A stretch of DNA of 8,329 bases from NCBI GenBank assembly GCA_903885525.1, contig CAISJA010000054.1, forward strand, positions 1 through 8,329, read 5' to 3'. The translations under genes were made by a program, and so were the position numbers. Below the pieces are notes generated by a model that saw only the letters and a program-made list of their open reading frames with translations, was not told the DNA's origin and did not search any database. The DNA comes from an uncultured Opitutaceae bacterium (GTDB taxonomy: Bacteria; Verrucomicrobiota; Verrucomicrobiia; Opitutales; Opitutaceae). Within the stretch, counting starts at the first letter, position 1, and every line of letters begins with the position of its first letter. Below, one piece after another: positions 1 through 7,406 of the stretch.

Positions 1-42
1 AAACCTAACCACCTATCCAGAACCCGGCACTCTCAAGTTAAC

Positions 43-267
43 ATGAAAAAGATCGAAATTTATAGGGGCCTAATAGTTTTACTCATGACGGTAGGTATTG
101 AGCTTCCGGAGCGCCGATTCCCGATTACAAAGGCAGGTGCGTATATAGCCGCAACGATTGTTTTATTGCTAATAGCCAATGCTGACGACTGGAAGATTCC
201 CTGGAGGATGGCGGTTTGGATAGCATTAGTCTTTGAGGCGATGTTGGTTCTTTCTAAAGTATTCTAG
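43..267 (+). CDS. Possible small membrane protein, 74 aa, unrecognised
   Basis: I do not recognise this protein. The frame opens with ATG at 43 and closes with TAG at 265-267. The product has a basic start (MKKIEIYR) and three hydrophobic stretches, at about residues 9-20, 31-45 and 56-73. The second and third are long and clean enough to be membrane helices, with a short polar segment (ANADDWKIPWR) between them. That pattern is more protein-like than chance, but no Shine-Dalgarno sequence or promoter is visible upstream. Base composition is clearly more AT-rich than the korAB/uup block, as in recently acquired or poorly expressed DNA. It ends 33 bp before the preserved end of an IS21 remnant, so it may belong to an accessory patch. 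It could also be the tail of a longer gene or a chance frame. Confidence 0.42.
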   Translation: MKKIEIYRGLIVLLMTVGIELPERRFPITKAGAYIAATIVLLLIANADDWKIPWRMAVWIALVFEAMLVLSKVF

Positions 268-300
268 TGTAGCGAATTGCAATTACCATTACCGGTTTCA

Positions 301-562
301 TGTCATTGTCCGTGGCCACTTCAAAGCCAGCCACCTTGAGGGTGGATTGGTCATAGAATTGGTTGGGGTGTACTCAAGCTGGAACGTGGGCTGGCGGTCA
401 GCCGGTGCTGGTCTTGGCCTTCTGGCGATTGGTCACAGCGTCCTTGAGCCGGTAGCTCTGACCGGTGATGGGGATGATCAATGCGTGGTGCAGGAAGCGG
501 TCGAGGATGGCCGACGCAGTGGGCACGTCCTGCAAGAGCTTGCCCCAGTCCTCGGTCGGGCG
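301..562 (-). mobile_element. IS21-family insertion sequence remnant (istB-side end only)
   Basis: This is what remains of an IS21-type element on the minus strand. Position 301 begins TGTCATTGTCCG, a TG-starting terminus typical of the family. It is followed by GGCCACTTCAAAGCCAGCC, like the subterminal repeats these elements carry outside istB. Reading inward on the minus strand, ~96 bp of non-coding end is followed by the in-frame C-terminal end of IstB (stop at 398-400). Homology stops abruptly near 562. There is no istA, no N-terminal istB and no second end within the window. The element is therefore a deletion derivative that cannot move itself. With only one end present, no target duplication can be tested. 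Confidence 0.8.
398..562 (-). pseudogene. istB: istB C-terminal fragment (IS21 transposition helper ATPase)
   Basis: The minus-strand frame ending at TGA 398-400 encodes RPTEDWGKLLQDVP, then AILDRFLHHALII and then TGQSYRLKD. This is the characteristic IstB C-terminal pattern (RPTEDWGKLL-D, ILDRLLHH, G-SYRL). IstB is the AAA+ helper of the IS21 transposase IstA, normally about 250 residues. Only about the last 54 codons remain, so the Walker A and B motifs and the rest of the ATPase core are missing. The frame stays open upstream of 562 as low-complexity Pro/Arg/Ala sequence with no IstB character, which marks the deletion junction. No stop interrupts the surviving part, so decay was by truncation rather than point mutation. 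Confidence 0.82.
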
Positions 563-770
563 GTGCGGTCGGGAGGCAGGTTCATGGGGCAAACCAAGGG
601 ATGTGGCATTTTGCCACGGCGGCGGCGATCCGGCTGGGCCGGGAGGGCGGATATTGGCGAGCCATCCCGCGCCGATGTGCGGGGGCGGTGGCACGGCCAG
701 GAGGAGGCGAGGCATGGAGGGTGAACAAATTTGCGGCGGCCGGTGGGCGTGCCGCCGCGGTGCGGGCCGG

Positions 771-806
771 ACAAGAAAAAGCCGGCCACCGTGGCGGGTG
801 GCCGGC
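771..806 (-). terminator. Rho-independent terminator of korAB
   Basis: Positions 781-790 (GCCGGCCACC) and 797-806 (GGTGGCCGGC) form a perfect 10-bp GC-rich stem with a 6-nt loop. Read on the minus strand, the stem is followed directly by TTTTTCTTGT (780 down to 771), the classic intrinsic terminator arrangement. It lies about 80 nt past the korB stop codon and points the right way to end the korA-korB transcript. Confidence 0.85.
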
Positions 807-837
807 GCAGAGGGAAAGCCGCGGGGTTGGCACCCCG

Positions 838-865
838 CCCGGCGGCCAAAATTGGGGCCGCCGGG
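838..865 (-). other. Second perfect hairpin in the korB 3' region
   Basis: CCCGGCGGCC at 838-847 pairs perfectly with GGCCGCCGGG at 856-865 around an 8-nt A/T-rich loop. It sits between the korB stop and the T-tailed terminator. It has no T-run in either direction, so it is more likely a 3' stabilising stem or a component of a tandem terminator than a terminator on its own. Confidence 0.55.
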
Positions 866-884
866 GACGAGGCCCGAGCCCGGC

Positions 885-1838
885 TCAGCGGAGCTTGGCG
901 AAGGTGCCTTGGAGGAGCTGGAGGGCGCCGGCGCCCTTCGTCTTCTCGCGGGTCTTGTTGATGAGGTCGCGCTCGAGCTCGTTCTTGGTCGGGCGGCTGA
1001 CCTGGTAGAAGACGCCGAACGAGCCGGGGAAATCCTGCGAGGCCAGCGCGTAGGCGGCCGCCTCGTTGGTCGGGTCGTGGCGGGCGGCGTCCTCGGGGGA
1101 GCCGTCGTGCTTTTTCAGGTCGATGGTCTTGAAGGCGCCGCCCTTGCGGGGGATGGCACCGTCGTAGGCGCCGTCGTTGAATTCGACGCACTCGGAGAGC
1201 ACCTCGACCACGGAGAAGCCGTTGTGGCGGGCGGCGCGTTCGATCATGTCGGTCATGTGCGCGATCTGCACGGCGTGCGTGCGGGCCACGAAGGTGGCGC
1301 CGGCGTTGAGCAGGGTGCGCATCGGGTTGACCGGGCGGTCGAAGGCGCCCCAAGGGTCGGTCTTCGACTTGAAGCCGAGGGGCGAGGTGGGCGAGGTCTG
1401 CTTCTTCGTCAGGCCATAGACGGAGTTGTCCATGATGACGTAGGTCAGGTTGGTGTTTTTGCGGGCCGAGTGGAACAGGTGGTTGCCGCCGATGGAGAAG
1501 CCGTCGCCGTCGCCGCCGAAGGCGAAGACGTGGAGGTCGTCGCGGCCGAGGGAGACGCCGACGGAGAAGGGCAGCACGCGGCCGTGGATAAAATGGCCGC
1601 CGTAGGTGTTGACGAAGTAGGGGAGGCGGGAGGAGCAGCCGATGCCGCCCATGCACACGATGTTCTCCTGCTTGTAGTTCAGTTTCTCCAGGACCTTCGT
1701 GAAGGAGGCGAGGACGGCGAAGTCGCCGCAGCCGGGGCACCAGGTGGGGTGATCGGAGGCGAGGGCCTTCTTGTTCAGGGGGGCACGGGGCGCGGGGGCG
1801 GCCGGGGCGACGGGTGGGGTGAGGGTGTCTGTGCTCAT
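885..1838 (-). CDS. korB: 2-oxoacid (2-oxoglutarate-type):ferredoxin oxidoreductase, beta subunit
   Basis: This is the thiamine-diphosphate-binding subunit of the KorAB enzyme, which oxidatively decarboxylates a 2-oxoacid (2-oxoglutarate by family preference) to the acyl-CoA while reducing ferredoxin in the cytoplasm. The 317-residue product has WCPGCGDF (Cys34, Cys37), GGIGCSS (Cys68) and LSECVEFN (Cys217), matching the four cysteines that hold the [4Fe-4S] cluster in this family. GGDGDGFSIGGNH (residues 108-120) with IMDNSVYGLT (135-144) is the ThDP/Mg site. Length is normal. I chose ATG at 1838, 13 nt after the korA stop. An in-frame ATG at 1880 would add 14 residues overlapping korA and is less likely. 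No strong Shine-Dalgarno is seen, so translation is probably coupled to korA. Lys146 in GLTKKQTSPTS stands where I would expect Gly. Assignment to 2-oxoglutarate rather than pyruvate or another oxoacid is by family resemblance only. Confidence 0.93.
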   Translation of the reverse strand: MSTDTLTPPVAPAAPAPRAPLNKKALASDHPTWCPGCGDFAVLASFTKVLEKLNYKQENIVCMGGIGCSSRLPYFVNTYGGHFIHGRVLPFSVGVSLGRDDLHVFAFGGDGDGFSIGGNHLFHSARKNTNLTYVIMDNSVYGLTKKQTSPTSPLGFKSKTDPWGAFDRPVNPMRTLLNAGATFVARTHAVQIAHMTDMIERAARHNGFSVVEVLSECVEFNDGAYDGAIPRKGGAFKTIDLKKHDGSPEDAARHDPTNEAAAYALASQDFPGSFGVFYQVSRPTKNELERDLINKTREKTKGAGALQLLQGTFAKLR

Positions 1839-1851
1839 GGCGTGGAATTCT

Positions 1852-3675
1852 TTAGTTGGCGGAGATGATGCGGGTGACACCGTCGACGATTTCGCCGACT
1901 TTAAAGGTCAGGCCGTCGGTCTTGCAGAACGACTTGATCGCGGGGTTGGCGTAACGGGCGCGGAGGAGGGTGGCGAGCTGGCCGTAGCCATAGAGGCCCT
2001 CGTCGTTCAGTTCGGCCACGACGATGTGGCGGTACCGGGCGAAGATGGTTTCGATGCCGGGGGGCAGCGGGTTGAGGTGGCGGAAGTGGAGCTGGGCGGC
2101 CTTGCGCCCCTGCGCGCGGAGGATGCGGACCGCCTCGCGGATCTGACCGTAGGGGGAGCACCAGCCGACGACGAGGACTTCGCCCTCGGGGTCGCCGTAA
2201 ACCTCAGGCGTCGGGAGGGTGAGGCCGAGGGCCTTGATCTTTTCGCGGCGCTTGGCGTTCATCTTGACGTGGTTGGAGGCGCCGGCGGAGGGGTGGCCGT
2301 ACTCGTCGTGCTCCAGGCCGGTGACGGTGGGGAATTTACCCGAGAGCATCGGCGTGCCGGGGAGGGCGTGCCGGGTGATGCGGTCCAGGGGGTAGGGCTT
2401 GAAATCGGCGGGGCGCGGCGTGAGGTCGAGTTTCGGCTCAACCACGAGGCGGGCGAGGTCGGGCTCGGCGAAGGCCTCGATGCGGGTGGCGATGGCCTGG
2501 TCGGTGAGGATGATGACCGGGGTGCTGTAGTCGCGGGCGATCTTCACCGCCTCCATGGCGAGGTAGAAGCAGTCCTCGACATTCTTCGGGGCGAGGACGA
2601 CGCGCGGGTTGTCGCCGTGCGAGCCGTAGATGGCCTGCATGAGGTCGGACTGCTCGACGCAGGTCGGCAGGCCGGTGGAAGGGCCGCCGCGCTGGACGTT
2701 GATGACGACCAGGGGGATTTCGGCCATGCCGGCCCAGCCGATGGCCTCCTGTTTGAGGGAAATGCCGGGGCCGGAGCTGCCGGTGACGGCGACGTTGCCG
2801 GCGTAGGAGAAGCCGATGGCGGTGGAGGCTGCCGCGATCTCGTCCTCGGCCTGCACAAAGATGCCGCCGTACTTGGGCAGCTCGGTGCGGAGGATTTCCA
2901 TGATCGAGGACCAGGGAGTGATCGGGTAGGCGGAGCCGTAGCGGACGCCGGCGGCGAGGAGGCCGTAGGCGAGGGCGGTGTTGCCATCGAGGGTGACGGC
3001 GGTGCGGCCCGAGGCGGAGGCGGCCTTCTGCTCGAAGCGGTAGAGGTGGCCGAGGAGGTTCTCGACGGGATTGGCGTAGCCGGCATCGAAGGCGAGCAGC
3101 GCGGTGCGGGCGGCGTCCTCGCCGCGGTGGCCCAGGCGCTCGTTGATCAGCTTGCGCAGCTTCTCGACGTTGAGGTCGAAGATCCGGGCGACGAGGCCGA
3201 GGGTGTAGATGTTTTTGCCCTTATCCTTGCTCGTGCCGCCGGCAGCTTCAATGGTGGCGCTGGTGATCGGGATGCCGACGTTGATGAAACGATGGTCGTC
3301 CGGATTCGGTTTTACATGGTCGCTGTCATAGATCAGCACGCCGCCCGGGCGCAAGGAAGTGACGTGGGCGTCGTAGCTGTGCTGATAGAACGCGACGAGA
3401 AAATCAGCCTGGTCGCCGGCAGAGAGCACCTCGCCGGTGCCCATGCGGACCTGGAAGATGGAAGGGCCTCCGGAGATGGTGGCGGGGATGGTCATGTAAG
3501 TCATGACCTCCTGATCACTGCGGCCGGCGAGGCGGGCGAGGAAACCGCCAAGGGCCTGGATGCCGTCCTGCGAATCGCCGGCGAAACGGATGACTGCGTC
3601 CGGAATGAATTGGGGGGAGACAGCGGGCGTGGCTGGGGAAGGCGTGCCGGCCGGGGGAGTGTTGGTGCTGACCAT
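1852..3675 (-). CDS. korA: 2-oxoacid (2-oxoglutarate-type):ferredoxin oxidoreductase, alpha subunit with fused gamma domain
   Basis: KorA partners KorB and carries the CoA/pyrimidine side of the active site. The 607-residue product has an N-terminal gamma-type domain (about residues 24-200, opening DAVIRFAGDSQDG). Next comes the alpha core (about 225-460) with AYPITPWSS (249-257), QAEDEIAAAS (275-284), SSGPGISLKQE (300-310) and RGGPSTGLPT (329-338). A C-terminal domain (about 495-600) contains HFRHLNPLPPG (530-540). This fused gamma-alpha layout and length are typical of two-subunit KorAB enzymes. No ferredoxin-like delta domain is present, so an external ferredoxin is required. I chose ATG at 3675 because the protein then opens with a short linker before the conserved domain. 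An in-frame ATG at 3738 would add 21 unconvincing residues. No Shine-Dalgarno precedes either start. The gene is first in the korA-korB operon. Confidence 0.94.
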   Translation of the reverse strand: MVSTNTPPAGTPSPATPAVSPQFIPDAVIRFAGDSQDGIQALGGFLARLAGRSDQEVMTYMTIPATISGGPSIFQVRMGTGEVLSAGDQADFLVAFYQHSYDAHVTSLRPGGVLIYDSDHVKPNPDDHRFINVGIPITSATIEAAGGTSKDKGKNIYTLGLVARIFDLNVEKLRKLINERLGHRGEDAARTALLAFDAGYANPVENLLGHLYRFEQKAASASGRTAVTLDGNTALAYGLLAAGVRYGSAYPITPWSSIMEILRTELPKYGGIFVQAEDEIAAASTAIGFSYAGNVAVTGSSGPGISLKQEAIGWAGMAEIPLVVINVQRGGPSTGLPTCVEQSDLMQAIYGSHGDNPRVVLAPKNVEDCFYLAMEAVKIARDYSTPVIILTDQAIATRIEAFAEPDLARLVVEPKLDLTPRPADFKPYPLDRITRHALPGTPMLSGKFPTVTGLEHDEYGHPSAGASNHVKMNAKRREKIKALGLTLPTPEVYGDPEGEVLVVGWCSPYGQIREAVRILRAQGRKAAQLHFRHLNPLPPGIETIFARYRHIVVAELNDEGLYGYGQLATLLRARYANPAIKSFCKTDGLTFKVGEIVDGVTRIISAN

Positions 3676-3988
3676 AAGGGATGATGATGCTGGGAGAGAG
3701 AGAAGCTGTCTGGGCCGACCTTGGCCAAGACTCCGCAAAATTTGTCCAGCCTGTCCGGGAAGTCCATGCCCGAAGCATGGGTTTATCCTCCCCCGACCGG
3801 GATATTAGGGCTGACAATCCCACACATGCAGGAAATGCACCCCGGTTATGCCAGGTTGTATGTTAATGGTGAGCAAATATTAAAAAATGCATAAGGCGCG
3901 TCAGGCTCCGCCGCATTCACCGAGGCAAAATCGCGCCAGACCCGGCTTGCCTGCGGCCGCGCCCTCGCGCAGTTTGCCCGGCCGTCCT
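3676..3988. promoter_or_regulatory. Divergent intergenic region between korA and uup
   Basis: This ~310-nt spacer must contain the control elements of both divergent genes. On the minus strand the best -10-like sequence for korA is TAATAT (3807-3802), with no good -35. A stem CCATGC/GCATGG (3764-3769 and 3775-3780) closes a TTCGG loop when read on the korA strand and would lie in the korA 5' leader, ~90 nt before its start. The stretch nearest uup (3855-3890) is AT-rich and holds that gene's likely promoter. The translation of 3887-3988 in the uup frame is low-complexity (Pro/Arg/Ala) and probably not coding. Confidence 0.5.
3856..3883 (+). promoter_or_regulatory. Putative sigma70-type promoter of uup
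   Basis: TTGTAT (3856-3861) and TATTAA (3878-3883) are separated by 16 nt, each a partial match to the -35 and -10 consensus, within an otherwise GC-rich region. Transcription would begin near 3890. That is just after the ATG at 3887, which argues for the downstream uup start at 3989. Confidence 0.45.
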
Positions 3989-5872
<1,884 letters not shown>

Positions 5873-6011
5873 GCGGTCGAGAAAGGCGAAGGGGAAATGG
5901 GAGGTGCCGGGACAACGTGCGCGCCGGCCGTGCCTTGGTCCTTGGACTTGCCAGATGGAAGCGGCCTGGCCACTCCCTCTCCCGCCTGAGCGGTTGCGCC
6001 CACGGACCGCG

Positions 6012-6518
6012 CTAGTCCGCCTTGATCTGGATGTCCGCCACCACGCGGTGGCCCTTGCAATCGAAATGGCAGATGTGCCGGGTCGTGCCTTTGATTGCGG
6101 CCACAGCGAGGTTATTGCCGCGCACAATGGTGGGGAGCGTGAGTTTGCAGGGGAAGCCGAGGTCGCAGAGGGCGTTCTTAAAACCGCCCACCGTCATGTT
6201 GGTGATTTCGCCCACCACATCCTTCAGGGTCTCCGGTCCCTCAAACGCAACTTCGCTTGGGCTGATGCCGAGGATGTGGCCGGCGGCGAACAGGGCGAAA
6301 TCATCGGGAAGGCAAAGATAGACGAGTCCGTTGATGGAACCCACAAAGCCCACGCTTCCAAATATATGCGATGTACTTTGGGCGTCGGTCGCCTTGGGTT
6401 GGGGAGTGTGCTCCACAAACCTCGCTTCCTGCTTTAGCATGATGTGGCAGACATTGTTGATGGCGCGGACAATAGAATCCCGAATAACGGCGTCCGTGAT
6501 GAGCGTGGGGGCAGGCAT
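6012..6518 (-). CDS. CheX-like (chemotaxis phosphatase family) protein
   Basis: The 168-residue product resembles the CheX domain family, whose characterised members dephosphorylate CheY-P in the cytoplasm. The key stretch is DVVGEITNMTVGGFKNAL (100-117), containing the E-x-x-N motif (Glu104, Asn107) that positions the attacking water in CheX/CheC-type phosphatases. Around it are FGSVGFVGSINGLVYLCLP (53-71), a CheX-like beta-hairpin core, and FPCKLTLPTIVRGN (122-135). Length fits a single-domain CheX. No chemotaxis or response-regulator gene is nearby, so its partner is unknown; many stand-alone relatives have no proven role in motility. It converges on uup across 139 nt with no clear terminator between them. 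ATG at 6518 is the only good start; no Shine-Dalgarno precedes it. A long AT-rich and structured region upstream suggests leader-level control. Confidence 0.8.
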   Translation of the reverse strand: MPAPTLITDAVIRDSIVRAINNVCHIMLKQEARFVEHTPQPKATDAQSTSHIFGSVGFVGSINGLVYLCLPDDFALFAAGHILGISPSEVAFEGPETLKDVVGEITNMTVGGFKNALCDLGFPCKLTLPTIVRGNNLAVAAIKGTTRHICHFDCKGHRVVADIQIKAD

Positions 6519-6745
6519 GAGTTGGGGCGGAGTGAAGCATCCCCTTAATCGGGGGTTTGGCTCCCGTCTTAAGACCTATTTTGCCCCTGTACTCGGATTG
6601 CGGAAGGGCAGGCGCGGTGTCGCAAGAGGAAGGAGGTTGAGCGTTGGGGTTTGATCGACCCACCCAAAGGATTTTTACCGGAGCGGTGTCGCTCGCCGGG
6701 GGACGAACCGACTGGCTTATTTTACTTGATGTGCATAGAAAAGTG
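6519..6745 (-). other. Long probable 5' leader of the cheX-like gene
   Basis: If the promoter at 6753-6781 is used, the cheX-like mRNA has a leader of about 230 nt. Read on the minus strand it contains several possible stems: CCGG-CG-AGCG, loop ACAC, CGCT-CCGG (in about 6678-6701); the 10-bp palindrome GTCTTAAGAC (6566-6575); and CCCC, 6-nt loop, GGGG (6541-6554), close to the start codon. Open frames over this stretch are low-complexity and not credible genes. The layout would suit an RNA-level switch, but I cannot match it to a known class. Confidence 0.4.
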
Positions 6746-6752
6746 CGCAAGA

Positions 6753-6781
6753 ATAATAAATTCAAAATATATTGTATACAA
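6753..6781 (-). promoter_or_regulatory. Putative sigma70-type promoter for the cheX-like gene
   Basis: Read on the minus strand, TTGTAT (6781-6776) and TATTAT (6758-6753) are separated by exactly 17 nt. It is one of the two best consensus-like promoters in the window and points toward the cheX-like gene. Its -35 lies inside the perfect palindrome TTGTATACAA (6772-6781), so a dimeric regulator bound there would cover the -35 element. It sits in an AT-rich block, where 86 of the 120 bases at 6721-6840 are A or T. Confidence 0.5.
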
Positions 6782-6905
6782 ATGAGTAACGTATATGTTT
6801 CTCTCGATTTGAGCGATTTTTCGCATACAAAATAATCCAAGATATATCCTCCGGATCTAGTTTTTTTCCAGGAAGGTAGGATTTGACTAGTTACCCAACA
6901 AACCG

Positions 6906-7130
6906 ATGAATAGGGCAGCTACCCTTTCCCCCATGGCCTCCCACGACCCCGTCGTTACGCGACAGCTTCCGGTGATCGCACAGATCATCCAGGATGAGAC
7001 TTGGCTGGAAGGAGAGCGCCGGGGCTGTCCGGTGGCTTCGACTGATCCCAGAGTGCGCGAAAACGTCTGCGAAGTTGTTCTGCGGGTGGGCCAGCAGCTG
7101 CGCGACCGCCTTTCGCAAGGTGCGGCGTGA
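6906..7130 (+). CDS. Small hypothetical protein, 74 aa
   Basis: The frame runs from ATG 6906 to TGA 7128-7130. The product is soluble, with no signal peptide or membrane segment. Its core, PVIAQIIQDETWLEGERRGC (about residues 22-41) followed by DPRVRENVCEVVLRVGQQLR (47-66), looks like a genuine helical protein with a hydrophobic heptad-like pattern, not low-complexity. I recall similar short uncharacterised proteins with a DE-WLEGERRG motif but cannot name a function. ATG at 6933 (MASHDP) is an alternative start; neither has a Shine-Dalgarno sequence. It lies ~390 bp after the cheX-like start and ~275 bp before dnaK on the same strand as dnaK, but the spacing argues against co-transcription. 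Competing frames on the minus strand over the same bases are less protein-like. Confidence 0.62.
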   Translation: MNRAATLSPMASHDPVVTRQLPVIAQIIQDETWLEGERRGCPVASTDPRVRENVCEVVLRVGQQLRDRLSQGAA

Positions 7131-7406
7131 GCGGGCTGAACGCGGGGCATTGACCGTAAAGCAGGGTGGAACTGGCGTCCCGCATGGCTTGGCGGCCCAA
7201 GCTGTAACCCGTAAAATATCGCATCAATCTGTTGCATCCGATTGAGACACAACGGCAGGGTGGATTCAGAACAATTGCGCCATCTTGGCTCAATTTATAG
7301 CCGGACGGCATATTGAATCTTCGACTTATAATCTGTAATTAATTGTAGATAAAGCAATAAAATTCGACTCAAAGACGCGGCACAACCCTTGCTAAAGGTC
7401 GGCATC
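7131..7406 (+). promoter_or_regulatory. Intergenic region and control region of dnaK
   Basis: No gene is supported here. A stem GCTTGG/CCAAGC with a 4-nt loop (7187-7202) follows the small ORF but has no T-run. Near dnaK the sequence becomes AT-rich and has a perfect -10-like TATAAT (7327-7332) without a good -35. An alternative is TTGAAT (7313-7318), 17 nt, TAATTA (7336-7341). Either gives a leader of roughly 60-75 nt. TTCGACT occurs twice (7320-7326 and 7363-7369). I see no CIRCE-type inverted repeat, so HrcA control is not supported by this stretch. AAAGGT (7394-7399), 7 nt before the ATG, is the clearest ribosome binding site in the window. Confidence 0.5.

Larger units (their letters stand above)
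563..884. other. Gene-free spacer between IS21 scar and korB
   Basis: I find no supported gene here. Several frames are open on both strands, but they give Pro/Arg/Gly-rich low-complexity translations typical of GC-rich non-coding DNA. The spacer holds a short perfect inverted repeat at 603-617 (GTGGCA, 3-nt loop, TGCCAC), just outside the istB junction. It also holds two strong hairpins close to the end of korB, which are listed separately. Confidence 0.6.

Noticed and set aside
603..617. GTGGCA/TGCCAC inverted repeat as an insertion-sequence end or attachment site
   Set aside because: A 6-bp stem alone is common by chance at this composition; it does not match the preserved IS21 terminus.
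478..1740. 420-codon minus-strand frame overlapping korB in another frame
   Set aside because: Arg/Pro/Leu-rich shadow of korB; it runs through the korB stop, both hairpins and the istB fragment in the wrong frame.
465..1868. 467-codon plus-strand frame antisense to korB and running into the spacer
   Set aside because: Low-complexity translation covering a clear korB gene and its terminator; no start signal and no recognisable domain.
1771..3684. 637-codon open frame on the plus strand, antisense to korA
   Set aside because: korA on the minus strand is recognisable over its whole length. The plus-strand product is Gly/Ala/Val/Asp-rich with no family motifs, a shadow created by G/C third-position bias.
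5873..6011. Possible bidirectional terminator between uup and the cheX-like gene
   Set aside because: Only a 5-bp stem (CGGAC/GTCCG, 6003-6019) overlapping the cheX stop is seen, with no T-run on either strand.
6644..6835. 63-codon plus-strand frame in the AT-rich block
   Set aside because: No start signal or protein-like pattern, and it overlaps the promoter reading the other way.
6301..6840. 179-codon minus-strand frame covering the cheX start and its leader
   Set aside because: Out of frame with the cheX-like gene and overlapping it; no domain pattern, and it crosses the proposed promoter.
6985..7311. 108-codon minus-strand frame opposite the small ORF and dnaK upstream region
   Set aside because: Less protein-like than the plus-strand 74-codon frame and reaches into the dnaK control region; kept only as a weak alternative.
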